A stretch of 16,042 nucleotides of DNA. Source: Coemansia sp. RSA 1804. Taxonomy: Eukaryota; Kickxellomycota; Kickxellomycetes; Kickxellales; Kickxellaceae. A program made the translations under genes and the position numbers. Location: positions 1 to 16,042 of the forward strand of contig JANBTH010000497.1 of NCBI GenBank assembly GCA_027578815.1, in the 5' to 3' direction. Under the pieces are notes generated by a model. It was given only the letters and a program-made list of their open reading frames with translations. It was not told the origin of the DNA and made no database searches. Numbering within the stretch: position 1 is the stretch's first letter; every line of letters begins with the position of its first letter. Shown piece by piece: positions 1-8,047 of this stretch.

Positions 1-208
1 TATGGATGGCATGGGCGGCATGCCTGGCCTGGAGGGCCTTGGCGCCATGGGTGGTATGGGCGCTCTCGGCGGCCTTGGAGGCGCCGGCGGCGCAATGGGC
101 AATTTCGGCGCCGATGACGAGCCCAGCGACGACGAAGGCGACGAAGCCCAGCACAACGACGCTGGCTCCAAGATTGAGGATGCCGATGCCAAGCCCTCAA
201 TTGACTGA
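1..208 (+). CDS. p23/Sba1-like Hsp90 co-chaperone, C-terminal end only (5' partial)
   Basis: The reading frame is open at the left edge (first full codon at position 2) and ends at TGA 206-208, giving the last 68 residues of a protein that starts outside the window. What is visible is a Gly/Met-rich low-complexity segment of repeated GGM/GLGG units (roughly the first 35 residues), then an acidic tail (ADDEPSDDEGDE) ending in KPSID. A GGMGGM-rich linker followed by an acidic tail is characteristic of fungal p23 proteins (yeast Sba1, fission yeast Wos2). These bind the closed ATP state of Hsp90 and slow its ATPase in the cytosol and nucleus. The conserved CS domain is not in the window, so the assignment rests on tail composition alone. 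Another Gly/Met-rich chaperone cofactor is possible. The gene converges with NHP2 on the other strand. Confidence 0.55.
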   Translation, partial: MDGMGGMPGLEGLGAMGGMGALGGLGGAGGAMGNFGADDEPSDDEGDEAQHNDAGSKIEDADAKPSID

Positions 209-394
209 TCCTCTTTTTCGCTATTTCTCCTCGTTGGTGCGCACAAAACATGGCTACTCCAAAACACGCGACGTTTATATTTTCGGTTTTCATAAATGAT
301 CATGGTTGTGTTTGACTAGTACTGTTGCTTGAGAGGCTTGATGTCGCTAGGAAGCGAGAAAAAGGTAGCTGATTATCCTTGCTTTCATTTGGTC

Positions 395-400
395 TTTATT
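395..400 (-). terminator. poly(A) signal for NHP2
   Basis: TTTATT on the + strand reads AATAAA on the minus strand. It lies about 70 nt beyond the NHP2 stop codon, the right place and direction for its poly(A) signal. Confidence 0.5.
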
Positions 401-467
401 TTTTTAAAACATAAACTATTATAGCAAACAGATATCCTACTCCGTCGCTTTGCAACACCTCTATCGC

Positions 468-995
468 CTATATCCTCAGTCCGGACATATCGCCAGCTGC
501 AGCAATGGCTAGGAGCTTGTCATCCAGCTCCTTTGCGGCCTTGAAGCACTCTTCGTATGTCTCCTTGTAGTCCTCATGTGCCTGGCCCTTGGATCCCTTT
601 CCGCCAGGAACAATCATCAGGCAGCAGGTAGGCCGCTTGGTTGAGCACGATCCGCCAAGCTCCTCCTTTGACGGAACAAAAATATACGGCACCTGGTTGT
701 CCTCGCAAAGAACCGGAATATGTGAGAGCACGTCCACGGGCGAGATGTTGCCAGCAAGCAGAACAAGCCCCTTGTCGCCCTTCCGCAGCCCCTTGACGAC
801 CTCCTTCACTCCACGCTTAATATGGCGGTGCTTGGCCGCCTTCTTTACCGTCTTTAGCGCCTTTTTGCTCAGCTTCTTGTCTGCCAGCGGATGTGCGATC
901 GGCGCCACTAGGAGGTTCTCGACACCAGGCGCCTCTGCCTCCTTGTCTATCATCGAAACACTCGACGTGCGGTCTCTCTTGCTGCATTTGCCCAT
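468..995 (-). CDS. NHP2: H/ACA ribonucleoprotein complex subunit NHP2
   Basis: This 175-residue protein belongs to the L7Ae/Nhp2 family. Nhp2 is a core subunit of H/ACA snoRNPs, with the pseudouridine synthase Cbf5/dyskerin, Gar1 and Nop10. The complex guides rRNA and snRNA pseudouridylation in the nucleolus and supports rRNA processing. The L7Ae RNA-binding domain spans about residues 36-130. Its family signatures are clear: PLADKKLSKKALKTVKKAAK (36-55), KRGVKEVVKGLRKG (60-73), the LAGNISPVDVLSHIPVLCED block (80-99), VPYIFVPSKEELG (102-114) and TKRPTCCLMIVPG (119-131). Residues 1-30 are a variable N-terminal extension. The ~45-residue tail after the domain is Glu/Lys- and then Ala-rich, giving a slightly longer protein than yeast Nhp2 (156 aa). 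The ATG at 993-995 is the first in frame and there is no sign of an intron. It converges with the p23-like gene. Confidence 0.95.
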   Translation of the reverse strand: MGKCSKRDRTSSVSMIDKEAEAPGVENLLVAPIAHPLADKKLSKKALKTVKKAAKHRHIKRGVKEVVKGLRKGDKGLVLLAGNISPVDVLSHIPVLCEDNQVPYIFVPSKEELGGSCSTKRPTCCLMIVPGGKGSKGQAHEDYKETYEECFKAAKELDDKLLAIAAAGDMSGLRI

Positions 996-1889
996 CGTTG
1001 GTCTTTGATTGTCCAGAACGGTTTTCGAATTGTTTCAAGCCAGTAATAGTAATGTACGTAGGTGCAATGCAGTTGAAGCAAGATTTACACAGTAGAAATA
1101 AAAGAGACTTGGTGTTGTTAGCAGCGATCTTATTATGTTATTTTTTGAAGTTGAAAACACAAAAATAGGATGCGAAAAAATTGCTTATACCTTTTTCTTA
1201 CAAGCTGATCAAATACTCATTGATTTCGTTGTTGGTTTTAAATGGATTAATTGGTGCGTTTCATAATCCAATCAAGAGCACACGTTTTGGTCGGATTTTG
1301 AGATTGCACGCGCATGCACAGAGACATCCCTGGACAGAAAAATACTGTGATATCGCAAGTAATGATTTTAGGATTGCTGGTTTCAGTTAAAGCCAGGCAG
1401 AGAAGCCCAATCTAGAAGGTCGGTTATCGCTCTTCTTTTTAGATATCGTCCCCCAGACTTTTAGAAAACACATTCTTAGTGCGGGAAGCGGCTTAAACTG
1501 ATATCGTTGCATTTCCTCTTTGCAAACCTATGTTTACTCGTATGGTTTTAATTTCAGGTTAATAGTGTAATTGGTGTTATGTATATAGATTCTGTTGTTT
1601 AATTTTAAAATATAAATACTACGAAAATTAAAAAAATAACTATGAAAACTACCTAGAATTACACATAAAATCAATTCTATGAACATTATTCAGCTGTTGT
1701 ATTTATATAGATAAAGATGTAATGCAGCGGTCTGTCGCAAATGCTAACGTTGCTATAAAAATAATTCTAATTACTAAGGCTTTCAATAATCTTTACATAC
1801 GAGGTTTAATGACTATGTTCTTGAAATACTTTATTAAAAATGTAGAGTGACTTTGAACAAAAACACTATTACATATTGTTTTAACTAAC
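996..1889. other. AT-rich intergenic region upstream of NHP2
   Basis: The part nearest 996 should carry the NHP2 promoter (minus strand), but no clear TATA box stands out. From about 1550 the sequence becomes very AT-rich, unlike the gene bodies. Short frames exist, for example 1181-1390, but they have AT-driven composition and no recognisable motif. Near 1880-1889 a TAACTAAC-like branch-point motif precedes a TTGCAG acceptor-like site ending at 1941. That may belong to the candidate gene that follows. Confidence 0.5.
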
Positions 1890-2493
1890 TTGAAATATAA
1901 ACACTACTTTTACATGATATTTGCCAATTTTGTACTTGCAGCATATTTTTATCACAGAGCATTCACCAACTTGGTCTTTGCTGTTGTGGTTTCACTGTAT
2001 GTCTGCAAACTCATCATTCTAATCATTGCATCCCACGATGTGCAGCAGCTTGGCTTTAGCAACGATTCTATTGCTGTGCCTATGGCAGCAAGGTCTGTAA
2101 TGGTCTTATCACTGAATGTTTTGGCAACTATTGCGTGTGAACGGGGTATGCTAAAGAACTTGGTATGTTAACGTGCTATTGAATATAAGAAGATAAACAT
2201 CGACTAAAAAAATCTCTCAATCTAGGTCAGGCGGAACCAGGGCTTTAATACCATTGCGATACACATTTGTATAGCTGGTTGACACTTGTCCGGATTGAAA
2301 AGAACCCGCGACCTAACAATAGCGATGTATGATGTGCGATTGACAACTAGTGAGTGGCATCAATTATGACACCTCATCTATTGTTGACGATGTACGATTG
2401 ATGAACAACATCAGCCCGCAACAGTCGCTGCTAGTCTTTAATACTTGCAGTGTGGAGTTCCAGTCGGTTACATACCATGCCTATCGACGGTAA
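1890..2493 (+). CDS. possible small spliced membrane-protein gene or decayed relic, unknown function
   Basis: I do not recognise this product. An ATG frame from 1890 encodes two or three hydrophobic stretches (around FTNLVFAVVVSLYVCKLIIL and RSVMVLSLNVLATIA). It stops immediately after a GTATGT donor at 2163. Removing 2163-2225 (donor GTATGT, ACTAAA branch-like motif, acceptor TCTAG) keeps the frame open through VRRNQGFNTIAIHI. A second putative intron, 2269-2350 (GTATAG donor, CCTAAC branch-like motif, ACTAG acceptor), joins in phase to a 46-residue stretch ending at TAA 2491-2493. The model gives about 152 residues, with a poly(A)-like AATAAA at 2638-2643. The start is uncertain: an acceptor-like TTGCAG at 1936-1941 suggests the 1942-2162 segment may be an internal exon with an unseen upstream partner. 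The codons look protein-like, but the region is AT-rich. A pseudogene, or chance, is possible. Confidence 0.28.
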
Positions 2494-2637
2494 TAGGTCT
2501 TTCAAAAATAGCTTCTACATGTGATATAAGGATCATTTCTGCAAGTCCAAGCTATTGGAAAAACGCCTCCATGCTGCCACATTTTTGCGATATTCGTTAA
2601 CATTTTTTGCCTGCTATTGTTATTAGGTCATTCTGAA

Positions 2638-2643
2638 AATAAA
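2638..2643 (+). terminator. possible poly(A) signal of the candidate gene
   Basis: AATAAA on the + strand, about 145 nt past the TAA of the candidate spliced gene. It is of interest only if that gene is real. Confidence 0.25.
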
Positions 2644-2731
2644 AACAATGAGCGAACTTATAGAGAAGACCTTAGCTTAATGTCGCATTTAGCCAGAGAA
2701 CTTGGCTGTTGAGCAAACGCAAGAAATTGCT

Positions 2732-3931
2732 CTAACTGATAAAAAGCTTTTTCGCCTCTGAAATTTTAAAGGTCTGTCCGCTTCGTGGGCACTTTACTTT
2801 GCCGTCATTCTTCAAAGCCATTTCTTTAAGCGAGTTGTGTGAGTAGACGTAGCCGTTTGGAAGACGCATTGGTGGGTTGTCCTCGTTCATCCTCTCGCCT
2901 GTAATTCTACAAACAAGGTTGGAATTTACATGATGGCTAAGCGGCAAATCTTGCGCCAGCTTGCCCAGAGTCTCAAGATGACACACTGGGCAGTTGCGGT
3001 TGTGCTCTGTTGGATCATCCGAGATGCATGCGGGTGTCTTCAGGGCAGACAGCCCTGTTTGCAGGAGCAAATGCAGGAGCGGCTGTGCTGGAAGATCAAA
3101 CAACTGGAATATCACCATACGGAACTGATTCGCCAAATAGTCCCACCGGCTCATGTCAAACATGTTTTTGTACGGCGAACAGCCAGTGTTTGGAGAAAAG
3201 GCAAGAAGGGTCATTGCACGCTGGATGCGCGGTAACTCGGTAGAAGACCAGGCAACAAGGTGCTTCTTAGAGTATGCAATGGCATCGGCAACGTGTCGCT
3301 CACGCGCCATCTCTACAAACTCTTGCAACCTCAGCTCAAACTCTAGGGCGCTCTGGACCTTGCGCAGCGCACTTCTATTTTCCGCACACCACTGGAGAGC
3401 GCTGCGGCAGCTATGGTTCTCACGCAGCTCGCGCTCTGTTGACATAACTAGTGCAAACAAGGAGGTATCTGCAAAATGCTCGAGATTGCCGTTCTCAATC
3501 AGATGCTGTGCAGTATCCACATTTCCGTTACGCAGCATGTAGTCAATGAGAACACGCTCCATCCGTGTACGGCACCACCGCTGGAATTCTGGCTGTGCTG
3601 TAGATGAAAAACTGCTTAATTCATTCAAATCTGCGGCACGCTGTCTAGAACGGCTAATCAGCTGTGCTTCCTCCTGCTTCGCCTCTTCTAGCTTCCGCCT
3701 GAGTACTTTCAATCTCTCAATAAACCCGCCCAAAGCCTTGTCCATATCTTCAGCAGAGAACATTTCCTTGTTTTTGATCATGTTGCTTATTGCTGCGTTG
3801 ATTTGTGCGGTTTCGCGTTCCGCCTGTTTCTGCGACTGTCGTATCGACCGCTTCAGTTGCTCCAGAGGCGCCTTCATAAACGGCTCCTCGATTGCCAGCA
3901 TGTTGTTTACATTGATCTTGTCCATCTCCAT
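2732..3931 (-). CDS. FYV10: GID/CTLH E3 ubiquitin ligase subunit Fyv10/Gid9 (MAEA orthologue)
   Basis: The 399-residue protein matches the Fyv10/Gid9/MAEA family in length and order of parts. It has an N-terminal coiled coil (about 20-100, rich in Lys/Glu/Gln) and a LisH motif (about 122-148, MERVLIDYMLRNGNVDTAQ). A CTLH/CRA region follows (about 155-290, with SALQWCAENRSALRK). The C-terminal RING-like domain (about 314-399) has CPVC at 314-317, NSNLVC ending at C341, the family block GERMNEDNPPMRLPNGYVYS (346-365) and CPRSGQTF (381-388). With Rmd5/Gid2 it forms the catalytic RING pair of the GID/CTLH ligase, which in yeast degrades gluconeogenic enzymes when glucose returns. The start is ATG 3931-3929. 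A second ATG two codons in gives almost the same protein. The gene is divergent from the BAG6-like gene. Confidence 0.95.
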   Translation of the reverse strand: MEMDKINVNNMLAIEEPFMKAPLEQLKRSIRQSQKQAERETAQINAAISNMIKNKEMFSAEDMDKALGGFIERLKVLRRKLEEAKQEEAQLISRSRQRAADLNELSSFSSTAQPEFQRWCRTRMERVLIDYMLRNGNVDTAQHLIENGNLEHFADTSLFALVMSTERELRENHSCRSALQWCAENRSALRKVQSALEFELRLQEFVEMARERHVADAIAYSKKHLVAWSSTELPRIQRAMTLLAFSPNTGCSPYKNMFDMSRWDYLANQFRMVIFQLFDLPAQPLLHLLLQTGLSALKTPACISDDPTEHNRNCPVCHLETLGKLAQDLPLSHHVNSNLVCRITGERMNEDNPPMRLPNGYVYSHNSLKEMALKNDGKVKCPRSGQTFKISEAKKLFIS

Positions 3932-4922
3932 CCTGTCTTTTCAGTCTTAACTACACAATAAGGTGTCTGTACAAGGAGATAGCGCGCGTGCTAGTGCAGA
4001 GCCCCTATGTAAATGGAGCAGAAAGGCGGTGGACGACTAAAAACACAAGAAACGAATTTAAAAAAGAAGAGAAAAAGAATGAAGACTGGTATTGAATGCA
4101 AAAAAAGAGTGTGGGAGGTGAAAGAAAAAGATGATTTATTTTTGCCTGCTGTGAATGGATCTCTTCCCACAGTGCGCGGCAAAATGAGCAAACAGCCCTT
4201 TTTTATTTTTTTCGTAGCAAACATTCTGTTCGAGTCTTTTTATGCATAAAGCAGTAGGCCGTATAAAAACGGCACAGGAAAGAAAAGGCCGACGCTCATT
4301 CTCTGCTTATTTGTACAGCGATTTTGAGCGGGGAGAGGAATGCCCCTTGGACGTTGTTTGCTTGTCCTTCAAGAGCCAGAGTAGCGTCCTCAATGCTTGA
4401 AAAAAGAATGTGCTTTTTGGTGGAAATATCCGACCAAAGTCTTTCTATAGACTTCTGGCAGGACCAGGGAAAGAGGCGGATGTCAGCGGTAAAAAAGAGC
4501 GTTGTTCTGAATCCAAATCATGACCACATGCAGTACCTGGTGATGACGCTATCTTTTTTCGTATTTCCCTCATGTCACTTCCGCTCTGGCGCTTTTCCGG
4601 CTGTGATGCTTCTTTTATCACTGTAGCAAATGGGACACATTCTCCGCAAGTGTGTTTGCCAGCGCTTCTCTTTAGAACATGTTCCCTTTCAAGGCTTTCT
4701 GGTGTTATAAACCAAGGTGAACATTATTTTACAACGGAATAGAATTCAGTATCCTTGTCTCAATTCCCTCTTTGACCTTGTTGTCAATCTCTTGCTTCTC
4801 TTTCTCCTCGCCCTATTTATACAGTTGTACTTTGCTTGGGCTCTTTTTTTCCATTTCTTTTCTATTCTTCATTTGGGAATTCTGACACTGATACCTGTAG
4901 CGTATCTCTAGCTTGTCTCAAT
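3932..4922. promoter_or_regulatory. shared divergent promoter region, FYV10 (-) / BAG6-like gene (+)
   Basis: This 991-bp gap separates two divergent start codons. A purine-rich stretch at about 4050-4135 reads as pyrimidine-rich on the FYV10 strand. A strong TATA-like TATAAAA lies at 4262-4268, but it is about 650 nt from the + start codon. A closer one, TATTTATA at 4814-4821, lies about 100 nt upstream of the ATG and inside a C/T-rich tract (about 4786-4876). Short frames here (4013-4249, 4324-4626, 4717-4911) show no family motif and two of the three lack an ATG, so I read the region as noncoding. Confidence 0.55.
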
Positions 4923-7409
4923 ATGGCAACCCAACAAATGCCAGTCGACTGGCATATCACCGTCAAGGCTCTGATGGAATCCGGGTCTGAAAAGACCTAT
5001 AAATTAACCATGGCCCCAAATGATACTATCCGCACTCTCCGCAACAACATAGCAACAAAGAGCCAGGTCGAACCTCAGAAGCAGCGCCTTATTTACTGCG
5101 GCCGCCTGCTTTCCAATGACACACAAACCCTGGTTGAGGTTGGAATGAACGATGAATGTGCCCTGCATATGGTTGCAGGCAGGGCTTCCAACGCAGACAA
5201 CACAGGTGCTCGTACACCCCATCAGCAGAACCAGCATAGCCAGCCCCGTATCAGGGCCTCGCGCGTTGTATACAGCAACTTTGGAAGCCCCTTTTCACGC
5301 GACGTCATGCCCCAACGGCCGCACCAGACCGAGCTGTCCGAGGAGGACATTGCTGATGATGCTCCCGAGTTCTTTAGTAGCACTACTTCTTCTCGCAACC
5401 CTCCGTCACCAGGCTACCCGTTGAACGAAAACACTCCAGCAGAGGTATTCCAGCCTATATCTGGGTTTTCGCCCATCCCGCGCAGCGCGAACATTCAGCT
5501 GCCCACAACCAGAGTGTACACCGCCCAGAACCGATTGCAGGGCATGGCCGAGTCGGAGAGAGTTCCACCAACAGTTGCACAGGCGAATGAACTGATTTAC
5601 GACCTATTTACACACGTCTTGCCCAGCATTCGCAGACATCCTGGACGCGAGGGTTTCCATTTTAGCACCACTGAATCGACAAGTCCCACGTTTATTTCTC
5701 CGACATCAAACAGCCAAGTGAGCGACGTTGGCGGCACTCTCGTGAATCTTGGCGATGCATTTGCCGAGCTTGGCCGTTCTTTGCAAGAGGTTGGACACGA
5801 ATGGCAAACAAGTGACAGTTTTGCCTCCGCTGAAACCGATGCTGCTACAAGTAGTATCTACTCAACCGCTCATATGCAGGCTATTCTTCTTACTCTGACA
5901 CAGCTCGTGCGTGTTAGCCCGTTGGTCATACCTTTCTTGCAAAGCACCATTGCGCATACTCCTTTAAGTGGACAGCAACCCCAAACAAACAACACTGCCA
6001 CAGGCTCAACATTGACAGGAGACAGCCCAGTAAGAAGAGATACAAGTGATACCTTGTCACAAAATATCCCGAACCATGGGTATCGAGATGCAATGAACCG
6101 TCGCTTCCGCAGACACCGCTCTCTTGTAGATTTTATGGTGGACGCCAACAGGATCCATGACCCTAGTAATGCCGATGCGAATCCTTTTGGTGGAGTGTTT
6201 GGAAACATTGGAATATCCCTTATGCCGTCTATATTCATTGAGCCGACATTTGCCGAACATCGACAAAGACCTACTGGCGATTCTAGTACAAATCCAAACA
6301 CTGGTACGACTGCTCCCAACGACAGTGGATTGGCCAATTTGGATGGCAATACCAATGCCAGCCGCAATTCAGGACCTAGAACTACAGATACTGAAACCCA
6401 TTCGACTCGTTCTTCGAATACAGCGCGGGTTGTGCATAGAACCATGAGATCTATTGGTGGAAACCATATGATTGAGGCTATTATCCAGCAAATTGGTGTT
6501 CCCCTACAGCTGTCATCGTCAAATACTGGTAATGCGCGCACTCGGTCGTCTTCAAACACCGAACCATCTCAGCAAAGTCGGCAACAGCAGGCCCAGTCTC
6601 AGCCTCTACAGCAACAACAACAGCAACAGCGTCATCTCCATAGACAACAGGCTGAACAAAACTCACAGCCAGAAGTGCATGCTGGTAGCACCAATGCCAC
6701 TCTTCCTTTGGAAGCAACTGCTGGCGGCATGCCTGACGTTGACGCTACCACCCCTGTCAACGCTGATGGCAGCAACGGATTATTTAGTTTCATTGAGCGC
6801 CTTAGGTCGTTTGGCAGCAGAAACACTGCACAAAGCGATAGGTCGAACGCATCCACTTCTACAGAGTACAGCACCAGCAATGGGATTCCTCCGATACGGA
6901 ACCAGCGCTCATTCACAATAAATAGCGGCATCATGGGAAGCTCGCCAACTATCCAGCCGGCACAGGTAATGAATCCGTTTTCCTTTGCATCGATCTTCCT
7001 TGGTGCTGAGCCAGGAAGCACCAGGAACACATCCAGAAGAACTAGTCTGTCATCCACCATGGGAGGTGGCAATGACACATCTGCTAACTTGGCAGAGCAA
7101 AGGACTGCCAGTTCAAATACAAATGCCAGCGAGGTTATCAGCAATGGCAGCATTGAAGTCAATGCGCAGTCGGCCGATGGAGGCAATGGTATGCATAATG
7201 TGTCAGCATTAGCGTCATCTAGTGATTCTATTGAGCCCCGTACAGGAGACACCAGGGCGCGAGGCGCATCCTCTTATTTGCCAGATAGCGCCACTAGCAG
7301 CAACAGCGGTGAGGAATCATCGAATGCTCGGAGGTGTGCCGGTTCTAATAAGAGACACAAGACTAGCGGCGGCGCTGACGAGGATGACAACAACGGCAGT
7401 AGCAGTTAA
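4923..7409 (+). CDS. BAG6/Scythe-like protein with N-terminal ubiquitin-like domain
   Basis: An 828-residue single-exon protein. The open frame extends upstream to 4836, but only by a TTG codon. The first in-frame ATG at 4923 places the ubiquitin-like domain at the N-terminus as expected. That domain (about 10-86) has the ubiquitin-fold pattern ITVKAL...YKLTM, TIRTLRNNIA, the hallmark VEPQKQRLIYCGRLL (49-63) and CALHMVAG (79-86). The rest is mostly disordered and Ser/Thr/Asn/Gln-rich. Short ordered patches occur at about 220-240 (NELIYDLFTHVLPSIRRH), about 268-287 (GGTLVNLGDAFAELGRSL), a hydrophobic helix after the Met/Gln pair near 320, and IGGNHMIEAIIQQIGVPLQL near 511. A Gln-rich tract spans about 549-577. 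The tail has a basic NKRHK patch followed by acidic and Ser residues. The plan resembles BAG6/Scythe, a chaperone for exposed hydrophobic segments in ER-tail targeting and proteasomal quality control. The C-terminal BAG-like domain is not obvious, and a Dsk2- or Herp-like protein is less likely. Confidence 0.7.
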   Translation: MATQQMPVDWHITVKALMESGSEKTYKLTMAPNDTIRTLRNNIATKSQVEPQKQRLIYCGRLLSNDTQTLVEVGMNDECALHMVAGRASNADNTGARTPHQQNQHSQPRIRASRVVYSNFGSPFSRDVMPQRPHQTELSEEDIADDAPEFFSSTTSSRNPPSPGYPLNENTPAEVFQPISGFSPIPRSANIQLPTTRVYTAQNRLQGMAESERVPPTVAQANELIYDLFTHVLPSIRRHPGREGFHFSTTESTSPTFISPTSNSQVSDVGGTLVNLGDAFAELGRSLQEVGHEWQTSDSFASAETDAATSSIYSTAHMQAILLTLTQLVRVSPLVIPFLQSTIAHTPLSGQQPQTNNTATGSTLTGDSPVRRDTSDTLSQNIPNHGYRDAMNRRFRRHRSLVDFMVDANRIHDPSNADANPFGGVFGNIGISLMPSIFIEPTFAEHRQRPTGDSSTNPNTGTTAPNDSGLANLDGNTNASRNSGPRTTDTETHSTRSSNTARVVHRTMRSIGGNHMIEAIIQQIGVPLQLSSSNTGNARTRSSSNTEPSQQSRQQQAQSQPLQQQQQQQRHLHRQQAEQNSQPEVHAGSTNATLPLEATAGGMPDVDATTPVNADGSNGLFSFIERLRSFGSRNTAQSDRSNASTSTEYSTSNGIPPIRNQRSFTINSGIMGSSPTIQPAQVMNPFSFASIFLGAEPGSTRNTSRRTSLSSTMGGGNDTSANLAEQRTASSNTNASEVISNGSIEVNAQSADGGNGMHNVSALASSSDSIEPRTGDTRARGASSYLPDSATSSNSGEESSNARRCAGSNKRHKTSGGADEDDNNGSSS
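6567..6653 (+). repeat. CAG/CAA-rich tract encoding poly-Gln
   Basis: Mixed CAG and CAA codons inside the BAG6-like gene encode a Gln-rich segment, including seven consecutive Gln at about 6609-6629. Mixed codons suggest an old tract kept at protein level rather than a fresh microsatellite expansion. Confidence 0.8.
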
Positions 7410-7523
7410 TGGCAGTAATGTTAGTGTATTTTTTCCTGCTTGATTATAATATTAGTGATTCTTGTGTTTCTAGGTGGGATTCTAATTTTAGCTCCCAAAG
7501 ATGACGCGCTATCATGGCAACGA

Positions 7524-7529
7524 AATAAA
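7524..7529 (+). terminator. poly(A) signal of the BAG6-like gene
   Basis: AATAAA about 115 nt past the stop codon, followed by an A-rich stretch. Position and orientation fit the upstream gene. Confidence 0.5.
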
Positions 7530-7800
7530 AAAAGCCAAAAGTTACATGCCACCACACTCTTTATTATCTCGACTTTGGCCATGCTGCTTGTGTTTTGGTT
7601 TATCGTGGCTGTTTGGGAAATATCCTTCAGCATTGGTTATAAAAAAAATAATAGTGGGGTTAGGCAGAGTGCGAAATTTCTGGCAGGGTGAACTTGAGAC
7701 ATGCTGTAGGGGTATTTGAGAACATGAAAGCCATATGTCTATTTGATTATTAGAATTGTACATGTGTCACAGTTTCACAGCGCTGTTAGACCAGCTAAAA

Positions 7801-7815
7801 CAACAACAACAACAA
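7801..7815 (+). repeat. (CAA)5 microsatellite before a short upstream ORF
   Basis: Five exact CAA units end directly at an ATG (7815-7817) that opens a 22-codon frame closed by TGA 7881-7883. This lies about 165 nt before the start of the charged GPI-like gene. If transcription starts upstream of 7801, it would be an upstream ORF behind an unstructured leader. The transcript start is not known. Confidence 0.6.
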
Positions 7816-8047
7816 TGACGACGGCAACGGCCACCAGACGTGTAACTAGCAGAGCTACTTCAGGGTCTAAACTGTTTTTATGACAAAGAAAAGCGTATTT
7901 GCAGCCATATTCTGATAACTACATTTCCTGCATGAGTGTTAACTTTGTATTAAACCGTTTTTATTTCAATATATCGACCTTTACAGCTCTCAATCCGTCT
8001 AAAGCCAATAAAGCGTTCGGCACAAGAAGAATCATATAGCAACTAAC

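Larger units (their letters stand above)
7410..8047. other. intergenic region between BAG6-like gene and GPI-like gene
   Basis: This 638-bp stretch holds the 3' end of the BAG6-like transcript and the leader or promoter of the next gene. The frame at 7440-7691 encodes two hydrophobic stretches but starts with TTG, overlaps the expected 3' UTR and has no recognised family. A (CAA)5 run and a 22-codon upstream ORF lie near 7801-7883. No strong TATA box is visible close to 8048. Confidence 0.5.

Noticed and set aside
1181..1390. 69-codon + strand frame with a hydrophobic start, as a possible upstream exon of the 1890-2493 candidate
   Set aside because: A GTAATG donor-like site at 1359 would be in phase with the acceptor at 1941, but phase matches by chance one time in three. 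The intron would be ~580 nt, far longer than the others here.
4671..4700. AGAACATGTTCC-like stretch as a heat-shock element upstream of the BAG6-like gene
   Set aside because: The spacing between GAA and TTC is four bases rather than two, so it does not fit the HSF pentamer pattern.
5062..5075. TCGAACC resembling a reversed tRNA B box
   Set aside because: It lies inside the ubiquitin-like domain coding sequence and no A box or cloverleaf surrounds it. No tRNA gene was found in the window.
5870..6559. Long minus-strand frame (229 codons) inside the BAG6-like gene
   Set aside because: It is a shadow of a real gene on the other strand, with no motif and no promoter context.
7440..7691. 83-codon frame with two hydrophobic stretches just after the BAG6-like gene
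   Set aside because: It starts with TTG, overlaps the expected 3' UTR and poly(A) signal of the upstream gene, and matches no small membrane-protein family I know. The T-rich composition alone can produce hydrophobic codons.
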